Shown here piece by piece: positions 16,092-23,941 of a DNA stretch of 26,669 bases. The translations under genes were made by a program, and so were the position numbers. This stretch comes from a virus. The stretch spans positions 1 to 26,669 of the IMG/VR virus record IMGVR_UViG_3300042477_000491. The stretch is one strand, 5' to 3'. Positions within the stretch are counted from its first letter, which is position 1. Every line of letters begins with the position of its first letter. The notes under the pieces are model-generated. The model did not search any database, was not told where the DNA came from, and was given only the letters and a program-made list of their open reading frames with translations.

Positions 16092-16787
16092 ATGGGTAAT
16101 TCATTATTTAAAAACGCAATTAAACCATCTGTTGGGAACAGCTTTCAGACGCTGTATAGTGCCCCAGCAGGTCAGGGGAGCCTCCTTTTACAGCTAAACG
16201 GCTCAGTGGTAGGGGCTGCTGCTTTGGTCGGTTCAGCTCGTATCTTTGATGCCTCAGAGGGAACGTACTCATACCTCATTAAGAAAGCGCCAATTCCCAC
16301 TGGTGATGCTATTAGATTGATCGATCAAGCGAAGGTTGTGCTCGAATCTGAAGATCGCATTGAGATAATGTGCGAATCTCCATCAGAGACAATTGATTTT
16401 ATTGGATCTCTCATTGAGGATATCAACGATAATTCATTTGGAAAGTTTTTAGGAAGTTACAAAAACGCTATTAAACCCGATGTTGGTAATAGCTGGACTA
16501 CACTTTATCAAGCTCCAGCAGACAAGACTACTTTTGTTCTGCAAATAAATGCTGCCAATAAATCCGAGAGTGGTGTTCAGGTATCGGTGAGACTTTGGGA
16601 CGATTCAGCCGGATTGTATGCGTCGGTTCTTGATTCTGCACCAGTACCAGTTGCAGATGCTATCCGCCTCATCGATCATGCTAAAATTGTATTGGAAGGA
16701 AATGATAGACTTGAAGTTAAGTGCAACACTTTAGGTGAAGCAGTTGATTTAGTAGGAAGTTTAATTGAAGACGTAAACCAGATTTAA
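16092..16787 (+). CDS. Two-domain virion structural protein (tandem duplication)
   Basis: The 231-residue product is two homologous domains: KNAIKPSVGNSFQTLYSAPA...GDAIRLIDQAKVVLESEDRIEI...DFIGSLIEDIND (about 7-113) and KNAIKPDVGNSWTTLYQAPA...ADAIRLIDHAKIVLEGNDRLEV...DLVGSLIEDVN (about 124-230). The pattern of short strands looks like a beta-sandwich. It lies between small coiled-coil proteins and the collar-domain fibre, so it probably belongs to the fibre or baseplate surface. I do not know an assigned function. ATG 16092 follows the previous stop by 1 nt; the next gene begins 1 nt after its stop. Confidence 0.85.
   Translation: MGNSLFKNAIKPSVGNSFQTLYSAPAGQGSLLLQLNGSVVGAAALVGSARIFDASEGTYSYLIKKAPIPTGDAIRLIDQAKVVLESEDRIEIMCESPSETIDFIGSLIEDINDNSFGKFLGSYKNAIKPDVGNSWTTLYQAPADKTTFVLQINAANKSESGVQVSVRLWDDSAGLYASVLDSAPVPVADAIRLIDHAKIVLEGNDRLEVKCNTLGEAVDLVGSLIEDVNQI
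16110..16784 (+). repeat. Tandem domain duplication inside the 231-residue protein
   Basis: Copy 1 is about 16110-16430 and copy 2 about 16461-16784, offset by 351 nt (117 codons). The protein copies are clearly homologous (KNAIKP.VGNS, DAIRLID.AK.VLE..DR.E, GSLIED.N), while the DNA has diverged widely. The duplication is therefore older than the one at 112-501. Confidence 0.9.
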
Positions 16788-16788
16788 T

Positions 16789-19365
16789 ATGAGTTATATT
16801 CGCGGGGCATTGCCTTTTCTCATTTATAATCCGAATACACGAGATGATATCGTGCCCAACGGATCGTCATCAAGCTTTGAGCTTTCTCAGGAAGTTCCGG
16901 GTGGATATGAAAATAATGTTCAAGTTATTAGGCGTGAGTTTAAGTCTGACGTCTTAGTGCAGTCATGTTCATCAATTGCATTTGATGGGCTGTTAAGTCA
17001 AATAAGCTGTTCTGAATCTTCCATAGCAGCAGCACTTTCCTTAGTGCAAGTGGGAGATGTGGTAAGAGTTCAAGGCGCAACTAACGCAGCCAATAACGGT
17101 GACCTTTTAATTACAGCAGTCACGTACAACGGTCAAAATATTGTCATAACAGTTGATGATACTGGTTTAATTACTGAATCCGCAGGGTCTTTGGTAACTC
17201 TTACTCGTCGGTTTGTTGGGTCATGGGAGATTCTTGAGCCTGAAATTGACTATGTAATTGGCGGAACCGGCAATCAAGTTAATAAAATAATCACATTTTC
17301 AAAAATACCTCAAGAAACTGATGTTATTTACGTTATTCATCGAGGGGAAGCCACATACAACTTTGTTCCAACTGAAAAAACAGTAGGTCCTGAGCAACTT
17401 CAAGAAAACCTCAGAAATTTCAAAGTTGATATTTTTACAGGAGACGGTTCGTCAACTGATTTTAATTTGAGTCAGTTTGCAGTAAATGCCCGAACTCTTG
17501 AGCTTTCCGTCGATGGTTTCGTCAAATATGGTAGTGATGTTGACGCTGCATTCGTCGGAGATTTTGAGTTATTGAGCGACGGTACTACGATTCGTTTCGC
17601 GAGCCCGCCATCTAATGGTGCTAAGATTTATGTAAGACATTTAGGATTTAGTACAGTTTCTCGAAGGCAGGCGCTTTCCCCATCACAAATCGGTAGCGTA
17701 GCACCCGGATCAATCAATACGGTTCATCTAGCAAATAACGCGGTTACTTCTTCTAAAATAGCTGATGGCGCAGTAACTAATACTAAAATACAAGATGGAG
17801 CTGTTAGTGGTTCAAAGATTTTACTTAATAATAATGAATCTTTAAACTGGAAAAGTGCTGTATCTCCGTTTAGCGCAACATCAGTTTTACGATTAGATGC
17901 GACGAACAATGCAATCTTAAGAGCAGTTGGCGGCAAAGTATCCGTTAATTTGTCAGACACGAAGCTCATAGAATTTAGCTCAAGCTCCATTAAAGACGCA
18001 AGCGCATCGGGACAAGTTGATTTAGGCTCATCTGCAAATAAATTCAAAGACGCATTTCTTTCTGGTCAGATATCCTCGGCTACCGCTTCAGTAAGTGGAA
18101 ATGCAAGTGTGGGTGGCGATCTAAGCGTCACTGGAAATATTATCGTTGACGGTAACGTTGATGGCGTTGATGTGTCAGCACTTCAGGCTCAGGTGAACGC
18201 ACTTGCAGCTCTGGTTGCTCAAAATAGTGCAGCCGGAACTATTACACTTTGGGCTAGAGATACAGGGGCTCCAGCTGGATATCTTCTCTGTGATGGTGGT
18301 TCGTACTCAACATCAGTATATCCTAATTTATTTGCAGCCATAGGGTACACTTTTGGGGGGTCAGGTGCCACATTTAGTGTTCCAGATTTTAGAGGCCGTT
18401 TTCCGTTAGGTAAAGCATCTTCCGGTACGGGTTCTGGTTGGGGAACTGGTCCGTCAGCGAGAGGTGGCTCTTTAGACCACACTCACACCACACCAGCACA
18501 CACCCACGGACTGGCGAATCACGTCCACACAATTCCATCACATTACCATGCGATGATTTTTAATAATAGCACCTTAGCTATTAATCCTTCGGGCGATCAT
18601 CAAACGTCACTTAACCACGACCACGGCACATATACGACTCCTGCTGGAGAGGGTTTGCATGAGCATAATTTAAACATTGCAACCGGAGCAGTTACAAGTT
18701 CTAATGGAGCACATTCTCACGGGTTTTCACTGAGTGCAGCAACTGCGAGTCTCAATCACCGGCATTATATAAATTTTAATACATCAACAGAAAGTGCTAC
18801 TCACACGCATCCCGGTACGACGGACTCATCTGGAACTCATGACCATGATATCAGCGCATTACAGGGAACCGACGTATCAGACGGTAATAGCAATAGAGCG
18901 TTTTCAGCAACTAATACAAGTTTTACCCATACACGTAATACCTCCAGCGCGGGAAATCACACTCACTCATTTACAACAGGAAATAACTCCCAATTTCACG
19001 TTCATGCAGTTACAGGAAACAGTGATTTTACAGATGTAAGTCACGGCCACAGCATTACGGGTTCAATTAATGATGCAGGAGCCCACACACATTCAGTCGT
19101 AGGTCGAATATTCAATTACGAATCAAATCACCAACACACCGTAGATCTGCCTGAATTTACCGGATTATCGGGAAGTAACGGTACGCATAGACATTTTGCA
19201 GGTGATTTTTCTGGTGCGATAGGAAATGTTTCAAGTGGAAGTGATGGAAATGCTGGTTTTAATTCAGGTCCTCCTTCTCCAAACTCAACAGATTCTGGCG
19301 GTGCCTTGAATACTGGACAATCAAATCCTGCATTTCAGACGATTAACTTTATCATTAAAACGTAA
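16789..19365 (+). CDS. Tail fibre with phage tail-collar domain and His-rich tip
   Basis: The 858-residue protein has a modular fibre layout. The N-terminal part (1-285) has two beta modules, the second ending in RFASPPSNGAKIYVRHLGF. A stalk with TSSKIADGAVTNTKIQDGAVSGSKI follows (about 319-344), then a collagen-free beta/coiled region with NASVGGDLSVTGNI (about 438-451). The phage tail-collar domain lies at about 484-540 (TLWARDTGAPAGYLLCDGGS, FSVPDFRGRFPLG), as in T4 gp12. Residues about 564-803 hold 16 HxH motifs in a Ser/Thr/Gly-rich background, and the end is QTINFIIKT. Its position ahead of gp13 and its collar domain make it the likely short-tail-fibre (gp12) counterpart. The HxH ladder suggests a metal-threaded trimeric tip that contacts the receptor. 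Confidence 0.9.
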   Translation: MSYIRGALPFLIYNPNTRDDIVPNGSSSSFELSQEVPGGYENNVQVIRREFKSDVLVQSCSSIAFDGLLSQISCSESSIAAALSLVQVGDVVRVQGATNAANNGDLLITAVTYNGQNIVITVDDTGLITESAGSLVTLTRRFVGSWEILEPEIDYVIGGTGNQVNKIITFSKIPQETDVIYVIHRGEATYNFVPTEKTVGPEQLQENLRNFKVDIFTGDGSSTDFNLSQFAVNARTLELSVDGFVKYGSDVDAAFVGDFELLSDGTTIRFASPPSNGAKIYVRHLGFSTVSRRQALSPSQIGSVAPGSINTVHLANNAVTSSKIADGAVTNTKIQDGAVSGSKILLNNNESLNWKSAVSPFSATSVLRLDATNNAILRAVGGKVSVNLSDTKLIEFSSSSIKDASASGQVDLGSSANKFKDAFLSGQISSATASVSGNASVGGDLSVTGNIIVDGNVDGVDVSALQAQVNALAALVAQNSAAGTITLWARDTGAPAGYLLCDGGSYSTSVYPNLFAAIGYTFGGSGATFSVPDFRGRFPLGKASSGTGSGWGTGPSARGGSLDHTHTTPAHTHGLANHVHTIPSHYHAMIFNNSTLAINPSGDHQTSLNHDHGTYTTPAGEGLHEHNLNIATGAVTSSNGAHSHGFSLSAATASLNHRHYINFNTSTESATHTHPGTTDSSGTHDHDISALQGTDVSDGNSNRAFSATNTSFTHTRNTSSAGNHTHSFTTGNNSQFHVHAVTGNSDFTDVSHGHSITGSINDAGAHTHSVVGRIFNYESNHQHTVDLPEFTGLSGSNGTHRHFAGDFSGAIGNVSSGSDGNAGFNSGPPSPNSTDSGGALNTGQSNPAFQTINFIIKT
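18478..19197 (+). repeat. HxH ladder (16 motifs) in fibre tip
   Basis: Reading the translation in order, the HxH triplets are HTH, HTH, HVH, HYH, HDH, HEH, HSH, HRH, HTH, HDH, HTH, HVH, HGH, HTH, HQH and HRH, with one degenerate HTR between the tenth and eleventh. Spacing is about 6 residues for the first four, then about 9-30. The codons vary, so this is a protein-level repeat and not a DNA satellite. In the T4 gp37 tip, HxH pairs from three chains each hold one iron ion along the axis. Confidence 0.9.
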
Positions 19366-19373
19366 GGGGGCAT

Positions 19374-20276
19374 ATGTCGTATATCAGCAGAGGCAACCCT
19401 TACGGGTTTTTTGAAAAGCAAACATTTTCTCCAGATGGAATTCTCGACACTTTTACATTAAATTATCGTCCGGGTCAAAGTGGCGCTCTATTAGTAGTTT
19501 ATGGTGGTGCTATCCAAGAACCAGGGACTTCTTACATTTTAATAGACGGTGGCAGAAAGATAAAATTCACCTTCATACCAGAAGCTGGGCAACTTTTATA
19601 TGTACTATATCTAGGTAGAGAACTTTCGATACCCACAGTTTCGGGCAATTACCCTATTCATGAAACTGCGATAGGTGATGGACTCAATACACACTTTACT
19701 TTACCTGTAACACCAGCTGAAGCCGCTTTAATGGTTTACATAGACGGGATATTAAAAGGATTCGGCGAACATTGGACTCTTGTGGGTAACCAAGTTGCTT
19801 TCATAACTCCACCTTTAGTTGGCGCGAAAATTGATTTTTACATTCATGGCGTAGAAAGACTTGATGTAAGTACGGTTGACGACGGTTCGATTACAGCATC
19901 TAAGTTAAATCTTTTCTATCTACCGTTTACACCAAGTATCATTACCTTCAACGGAATGAATCACACAACTCCAAGTTTTACTGTTTCAAAATTTTTACCT
20001 CTCGGCAATTTTGTCAAATTGCGATTATTGTTTAGCACTACATTTTCTGACGTTCCTCATAATACTGTGCGGTTTACGTTGCCTCCAGGTTATGAAAATG
20101 ACGGCTCTGGGCTTGTATCAGGTAGTGTAACATTGTCTAATTCTAGCACTCTAGAAACAGGTATTTTGCGTTGGGGTAGTTTAAATTCAATTGATATTAA
20201 ACGTCAAAATAACATCGATTATACGGTAGGGGATGCGTGGACGTTTGAAATCGCTCTGGATTATGATTTGGGGTAA
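19374..20276 (+). CDS. Tail fibre protein with two stalk modules and a C-terminal knob
   Basis: The 300-residue product starts MSYISRGNPYG, similar to the MSYIRG of the gene before it. Two homologous beta modules follow: about 17-83 (DTFTLNYRPGQSGALLVVYG ... GQLLYVLYLGREL) and about 97-168 (THFTLPVTPAEAALMVYIDG ... GAKIDFYIHGVERL). Each has the T-F-x-L ... V-x-x-G ... P-x-x-G-x-x-I layout also found in the preceding fibre (about residues 217-285). A DGSITASKL stalk motif (about 174-182) leads to a 115-residue C-terminal beta domain, which could be a receptor-binding knob. It has the strongest Shine-Dalgarno in the area (AAGGGGG, 8 nt before ATG), unlike its neighbours, so it may be highly translated. 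Confidence 0.85.
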   Translation: MSYISRGNPYGFFEKQTFSPDGILDTFTLNYRPGQSGALLVVYGGAIQEPGTSYILIDGGRKIKFTFIPEAGQLLYVLYLGRELSIPTVSGNYPIHETAIGDGLNTHFTLPVTPAEAALMVYIDGILKGFGEHWTLVGNQVAFITPPLVGAKIDFYIHGVERLDVSTVDDGSITASKLNLFYLPFTPSIITFNGMNHTTPSFTVSKFLPLGNFVKLRLLFSTTFSDVPHNTVRFTLPPGYENDGSGLVSGSVTLSNSSTLETGILRWGSLNSIDIKRQNNIDYTVGDAWTFEIALDYDLG

Positions 20277-20427
20277 TTTGTCATATCACAACGACTCTTG
20301 TCTCTGTAACAGCGAAAATAATAGTTGCGTATATTAAAATATTAAGTTTTTAAAAGAAAATCTTCAGTCGGTGGGCTTTCTCTTTTATTTCAACAGTTTA
20401 AAGTTTAAAATTATATATCGTCTGACT

Positions 20428-20435
20428 TATAAATA
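20428..20435 (+). promoter_or_regulatory. T4-type late promoter (TATAAATA) before the S74 fibre gene
   Basis: An exact TATAAATA lies in the 196-nt gap 20277-20472, 37 nt upstream of the start at 20473. It extends to TATAAATAGTCA (20428-20439), which also occurs at 6405-6416. The rest of the gap is AT-rich. I looked for a terminator after the 300-residue fibre gene and found only an imperfect AAAAGAAA/TTTCTCTTTT pairing, which I do not call. Confidence 0.75.
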
Positions 20436-20472
20436 GTCAAAAACTAGGTCTAACATTTTAACATTAATTATT

Positions 20473-23400
20473 ATGGGCGCTACGCAAATTACCGGAACAC
20501 AGATAAGGGACGGCTCGGTACAAAGAAAAGACCTCGATGTTACTACGACGGGGCAGGCCGTTATAAGAAAAGTAATCGCAGGAAGTGGAATTAGTCTTTC
20601 TTGGACTGGCGTAGATGCGGGAACGGGGGATGTTACAATTAGCTCTACCGGAGGCGGTGGTGGAGGTTCGGGAATATCAACTCTTAACACTTTAACCGAT
20701 TCAATTCAGACATTTGCGGTCGGTAATTCTGGTACAGACTTTGCCATTTCTAGTTCTGGTTCAGTTCATACGTTTAACTTACCCGACGCTTCGGCTACGG
20801 CTAGAGGTTTAATTAGCACAGGAACGCAGGTAATTGCAGGTAGTAAAGACTTCACAGCAAATGCTAGACCTACAGTGAGTGGCAATTACTATCGATTTGG
20901 CGTAAACGCTTACCCGGACATAACCGCAAATACAACTCGATACAATAAGATTATTGAATTGGAAGGCTCTAATCCCTTAATATCAGCAGGTGTAACTGAT
21001 TCGGGATATAGAATAGCATTAGGAATCGAAAATTATTTCGATCATGTTGGATTCGCTGGAACTTTAAATGAAAGCACTGGTATTTGGGCTAGAGTCGGAA
21101 CAGACACGGCGTCGCCGACGGGTACGATCACTAATGTATATGCCGTAAAAGCTCAAATTCTTAAAGGAGCTAACGCAACACATACAAATGCTTTTGGGTT
21201 CTATGAATACAGCCAAGACTCAAACAGTAAAAACTATATGCAGAGTCCTCTAGGACTCAACACGACAAGTGTGTCTGCACAATTGCATGTGCAAACGAAT
21301 GGCGCTGCACAAAGGGGCATACTTGTTCGAGGTTCTGCTTCGCAAACAGAAAACCTTCTTGAAATTCAAAATAATAGCTCAACGACCCTTTTTGCTGTTG
21401 ACTCCTCCGGTACATTAACAGCCGGAACTATACCAGCAGCCAGAATAACGGGATTATCGACCGGAATTACGAGTTTAAACGCACTCACCGAAGTAACACA
21501 GACTTTTGCAACAGGCACAGCAGGGGCAGACTTCGCAATCTCCAGCTCTGGCTCAACGCATACATTTAATCTTCCCGACGCATCGGCGAGTAATAGAGGC
21601 TTAGTTACTACAGGATCCCAAACATTTGCCGGTGTTAAAACTTTTAACTCTGGAATAAGCATTGGTGCTGACTCTAATTTGGGCGGCTTTAAGCTCACTA
21701 ACGTAGGCACTCCCGTATCAGCTAATGATGTCGCCACGAAAGCATACGTAGACTCAATCACGTTCCCGATGGATGTTAAAAATTCCTGTAGAGTCGGAAC
21801 AACTGCCAATATTACCCTTTCTGGTACGCAAACCATTGACGGCATTTCGGTTGTTGCTGGTGATCGAGTATTAGTAAAAAATCAAACAACTGGATCACAA
21901 AACGGCATTTATGTTGTTGCTTCAGGCGCGTGGTCTCGCTCATCAGACGCAGACTCTAGCGCAAAGGTTACTGCTAATATGTTTGTGTTTGTTTCCGAAG
22001 GTTCAACCCAAGCAGATACTCAATGGGTTTTGACAACTAACGATACTATCACACTTGACACAACTGCTTTAAATTTTGTGCAATTTGGCTCTTCGCCTGG
22101 TACTGGCATTAATACACTGAATGGTTTGTCGACTACATCTCAAACGTTTGCGGTTGGAACATCAGGGACAGATTTTTCTATTTCCAGCTCTGGCTCAACG
22201 CATACATTTAATCTTCCTGACGCATCAGCGAGTAATAGAGGATTGATCACTACAGGAACCCAAACATTCGCCGGTACTAAAACGTTTAGTAGTAGTGATA
22301 CATTTTTCCAAAATATTAGAGTAGGCACTATTTATCCGAGAAGCGGGGAAAATAACATCACGCTACTAACAAGCAGCAGTGGTACTCTGTTTCTAAATGG
22401 TGGCACTCGTATTAACTTTGCATCCCAAAGTTTCGATTGGTCCATTAACGCCTTCACGCGCATGCAATTTACTAATAATAGCTATTTACAAATTGGAAAT
22501 CTAGGTGCTGCTCCCGGTGGAGGCTGGAATGCTCATTTACAAATAGCTTCACTTTCGGCAACAAATCGCGGTCTCGTAATTCAAGGCGCTTCGTCTCAAA
22601 GTGCAAATTTAATTGAGCTTCAAACTCATGCTTCAGCAACTGTCTTTTCTGTGAACCCATCCGGGGTTACGACAATGGCAGAAGCAGTATGTAATACTAT
22701 CAAAAATACTGGTAGCAATAATTTAGCTCTAACGACAACAAATGCACAAGATATTAACTTTAATACAAATAATACGGCAAGGTGGACTATAAGCAGTAGT
22801 GGTCTTCTGTATAATAATACCAGTACAGCAAACCTTTCAATTATTGGCGATGCAGTTGGGCATGATACTGCCAATTATGCACCACTCGGAGTTACGAGAT
22901 CAGATACTTTAAACGATTTAACTTACATAGCATTTACTCGCTCCGGTAATGCCGTCTGGGGAATTGGATACGGCACCGGAAACGAAAGAGTGCTATGCGG
23001 AGGAGTTGCTTCGGGTAAATCGTTTCACTCAAAGGATTTCACTTATAATCCTGGAATTAACAATGGCGAATTTAGAACAAAAGGTGACGCCTTTGCATTA
23101 AACATTAATGGCAGTGGAGATCGAAATACTTTTATCGATTTTTATAGTCGAAGTGGTGTTAATTATTATGATGCAAGAATAATTAGAAGACCAGGCGCAA
23201 CTGCGAATTTTGAGATAATCAATAACAGTGGTGGAATAACATTCTATACAAATGATCTATTACGATGGACTATTAATTCTTCTGGCACGTTGACGTCATC
23301 CTCTGGTATCGGAATTTCATGTGCTGCGATTCAATGCTCTTCGGTGGAAGCTACCGGAGGAGCAACATTCGGAGATGTTATCACTGTCAATAACTCGATT

Positions 23401-23856
23401 AGAGTCTACGGAATAAGAACGAGAAGTGGCTTTAGTGGGAGTTGGGGTAATAACCAGTTTAATATAGACTGGACTGGCAGTGCTCAATTATGGATTGATG
23501 GTACTAACGTCGGAACTATTCAAATTGTATCAGACTACAGAGTAAAGAAAAATGTAGTCACGCAAACCGAAAATGCAATTGATAGAATTAAACAAATCAG
23601 ACCAGTTACTTATCAAAGGGCAAATTACGGAGATATCTTTTTTGAGTCTGAGGAAATACGTGAAGGATTCGTCGCACACGAATTAGCAGAAATAATTCCA
23701 AGCGCCGTAGAAGGTGAAAAAGATGCACCAAATCAAATACAATCGTTGAAACTCGATGCGCTGTGTTCGGTTCTGGTAAAAGCAGTACAGGAATTAACCT
23801 CAAAGGTAGAGCAGTTAGAAGAGCGTTTAAGTGTACTAGAGGGTAATAACGAATAA
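20473..23856 (+). CDS. Long tail fibre with S74 (endosialidase-type) C-terminal chaperone
   Basis: This 1127-residue fibre begins with IRDGSVQRKDLDV (11-23) and a SGISLSWTG..AGTGDVTIS module (38-57), then a six-glycine hinge (60-65). Three 61-residue repeats follow at about 67-127, 331-391 and 545-605. Between the second and third repeats are VSANDVATKAYVDS and a GDRVLVKNQTTGSQNGIYVV module, both common in fibre stalks. The C-terminus is a peptidase S74 intramolecular chaperone: SDYRVKKNV at 1020-1028, PVTYQ, GFVAHELAEIIPSAV, LDALCSVLVKAVQEL, then a coiled coil. In this family the chaperone trimerises the fibre and cuts itself off just before the Ser (Ser1020 here) with a Lys five residues on (Lys1025), releasing about 108 residues. 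It has its own late promoter but no Shine-Dalgarno. Confidence 0.92.
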   Translation: MGATQITGTQIRDGSVQRKDLDVTTTGQAVIRKVIAGSGISLSWTGVDAGTGDVTISSTGGGGGGSGISTLNTLTDSIQTFAVGNSGTDFAISSSGSVHTFNLPDASATARGLISTGTQVIAGSKDFTANARPTVSGNYYRFGVNAYPDITANTTRYNKIIELEGSNPLISAGVTDSGYRIALGIENYFDHVGFAGTLNESTGIWARVGTDTASPTGTITNVYAVKAQILKGANATHTNAFGFYEYSQDSNSKNYMQSPLGLNTTSVSAQLHVQTNGAAQRGILVRGSASQTENLLEIQNNSSTTLFAVDSSGTLTAGTIPAARITGLSTGITSLNALTEVTQTFATGTAGADFAISSSGSTHTFNLPDASASNRGLVTTGSQTFAGVKTFNSGISIGADSNLGGFKLTNVGTPVSANDVATKAYVDSITFPMDVKNSCRVGTTANITLSGTQTIDGISVVAGDRVLVKNQTTGSQNGIYVVASGAWSRSSDADSSAKVTANMFVFVSEGSTQADTQWVLTTNDTITLDTTALNFVQFGSSPGTGINTLNGLSTTSQTFAVGTSGTDFSISSSGSTHTFNLPDASASNRGLITTGTQTFAGTKTFSSSDTFFQNIRVGTIYPRSGENNITLLTSSSGTLFLNGGTRINFASQSFDWSINAFTRMQFTNNSYLQIGNLGAAPGGGWNAHLQIASLSATNRGLVIQGASSQSANLIELQTHASATVFSVNPSGVTTMAEAVCNTIKNTGSNNLALTTTNAQDINFNTNNTARWTISSSGLLYNNTSTANLSIIGDAVGHDTANYAPLGVTRSDTLNDLTYIAFTRSGNAVWGIGYGTGNERVLCGGVASGKSFHSKDFTYNPGINNGEFRTKGDAFALNINGSGDRNTFIDFYSRSGVNYYDARIIRRPGATANFEIINNSGGITFYTNDLLRWTINSSGTLTSSSGIGISCAAIQCSSVEATGGATFGDVITVNNSIRVYGIRTRSGFSGSWGNNQFNIDWTGSAQLWIDGTNVGTIQIVSDYRVKKNVVTQTENAIDRIKQIRPVTYQRANYGDIFFESEEIREGFVAHELAEIIPSAVEGEKDAPNQIQSLKLDALCSVLVKAVQELTSKVEQLEERLSVLEGNNE
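20671..20853 (+). repeat. Fibre stalk repeat, copy 1 of 3 (183 bp)
   Basis: This copy encodes GISTLNTLTDSIQTFAVG through IAGSKDF, 61 residues. It is the most diverged of the three at DNA level. The shared core is TLN.L....QTFA.G..G.DF, ISSSGS.HTFNLPDASA and RGL..TG.Q..AG.K.F. Confidence 0.92.
21463..21645 (+). repeat. Fibre stalk repeat, copy 2 of 3 (183 bp)
   Basis: This copy encodes GITSLNALTEVTQTFATG through FAGVKTF, 61 residues. A roughly 60-nt stretch starting CCAGCTCTGGCTCAACGCAT (21542) matches copy 3 with only about three mismatches, so copies 2 and 3 share recent ancestry or have been homogenised. Confidence 0.92.
22105..22287 (+). repeat. Fibre stalk repeat, copy 3 of 3 (183 bp)
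   Basis: This copy encodes GINTLNGLSTTSQTFAVG through FAGTKTF, 61 residues, exactly the length of the other two. Its central part (from 22182) is nearly identical to copy 2. The starts of copies 2 and 3 are 642 nt apart, and the segment between them holds the KAYVDS and GDRVLVKNQ modules. Confidence 0.92.
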
Positions 23857-23871
23857 GGTAATTTTCGGTGA

Positions 23872-23879
23872 TATAAATA
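23872..23879 (+). promoter_or_regulatory. T4-type late promoter (TATAAATA) before the small genes, holin and neck block
   Basis: An exact TATAAATA within GATATAAATATC (23870-23881) begins 15 nt after the S74 fibre stop and ends 62 nt before ATG 23942. A small hairpin (GTAAT 23884-23888, ATTAC 23895-23899) would lie near the 5' end of the transcript. It should drive the small genes and probably the holin and neck genes. Confidence 0.8.
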
Positions 23880-23941
23880 TCCTGTAATAATCTCATTACG
23901 AGAAGCATTGAATATTTTAATGATTTTAACGGAGATTTTAA

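Noticed and set aside
18478-19197. CRISPR-like or satellite DNA repeat in the His-rich region
   Set aside because: The regularity is in the HxH protein pattern. Codons and spacing vary, there is no repeated DNA unit, and the frame is one continuous fibre gene.
20330-20400. Terminator after the 300-residue fibre gene
   Set aside because: Only an imperfect A/G-rich to T/C-rich pairing (AAAAGAAA with TTTCTCTTTT) is possible. There is no GC stem followed by a U-tract.
21366-21845. Long reverse-strand open frame (159 codons) opposite the S74 fibre gene, with a similar one at 22140-22328
   Set aside because: Both lie antisense to the 61-codon repeats, and their similarity to each other is explained by the repeat DNA. 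The plus-strand frame is a clear fibre gene.
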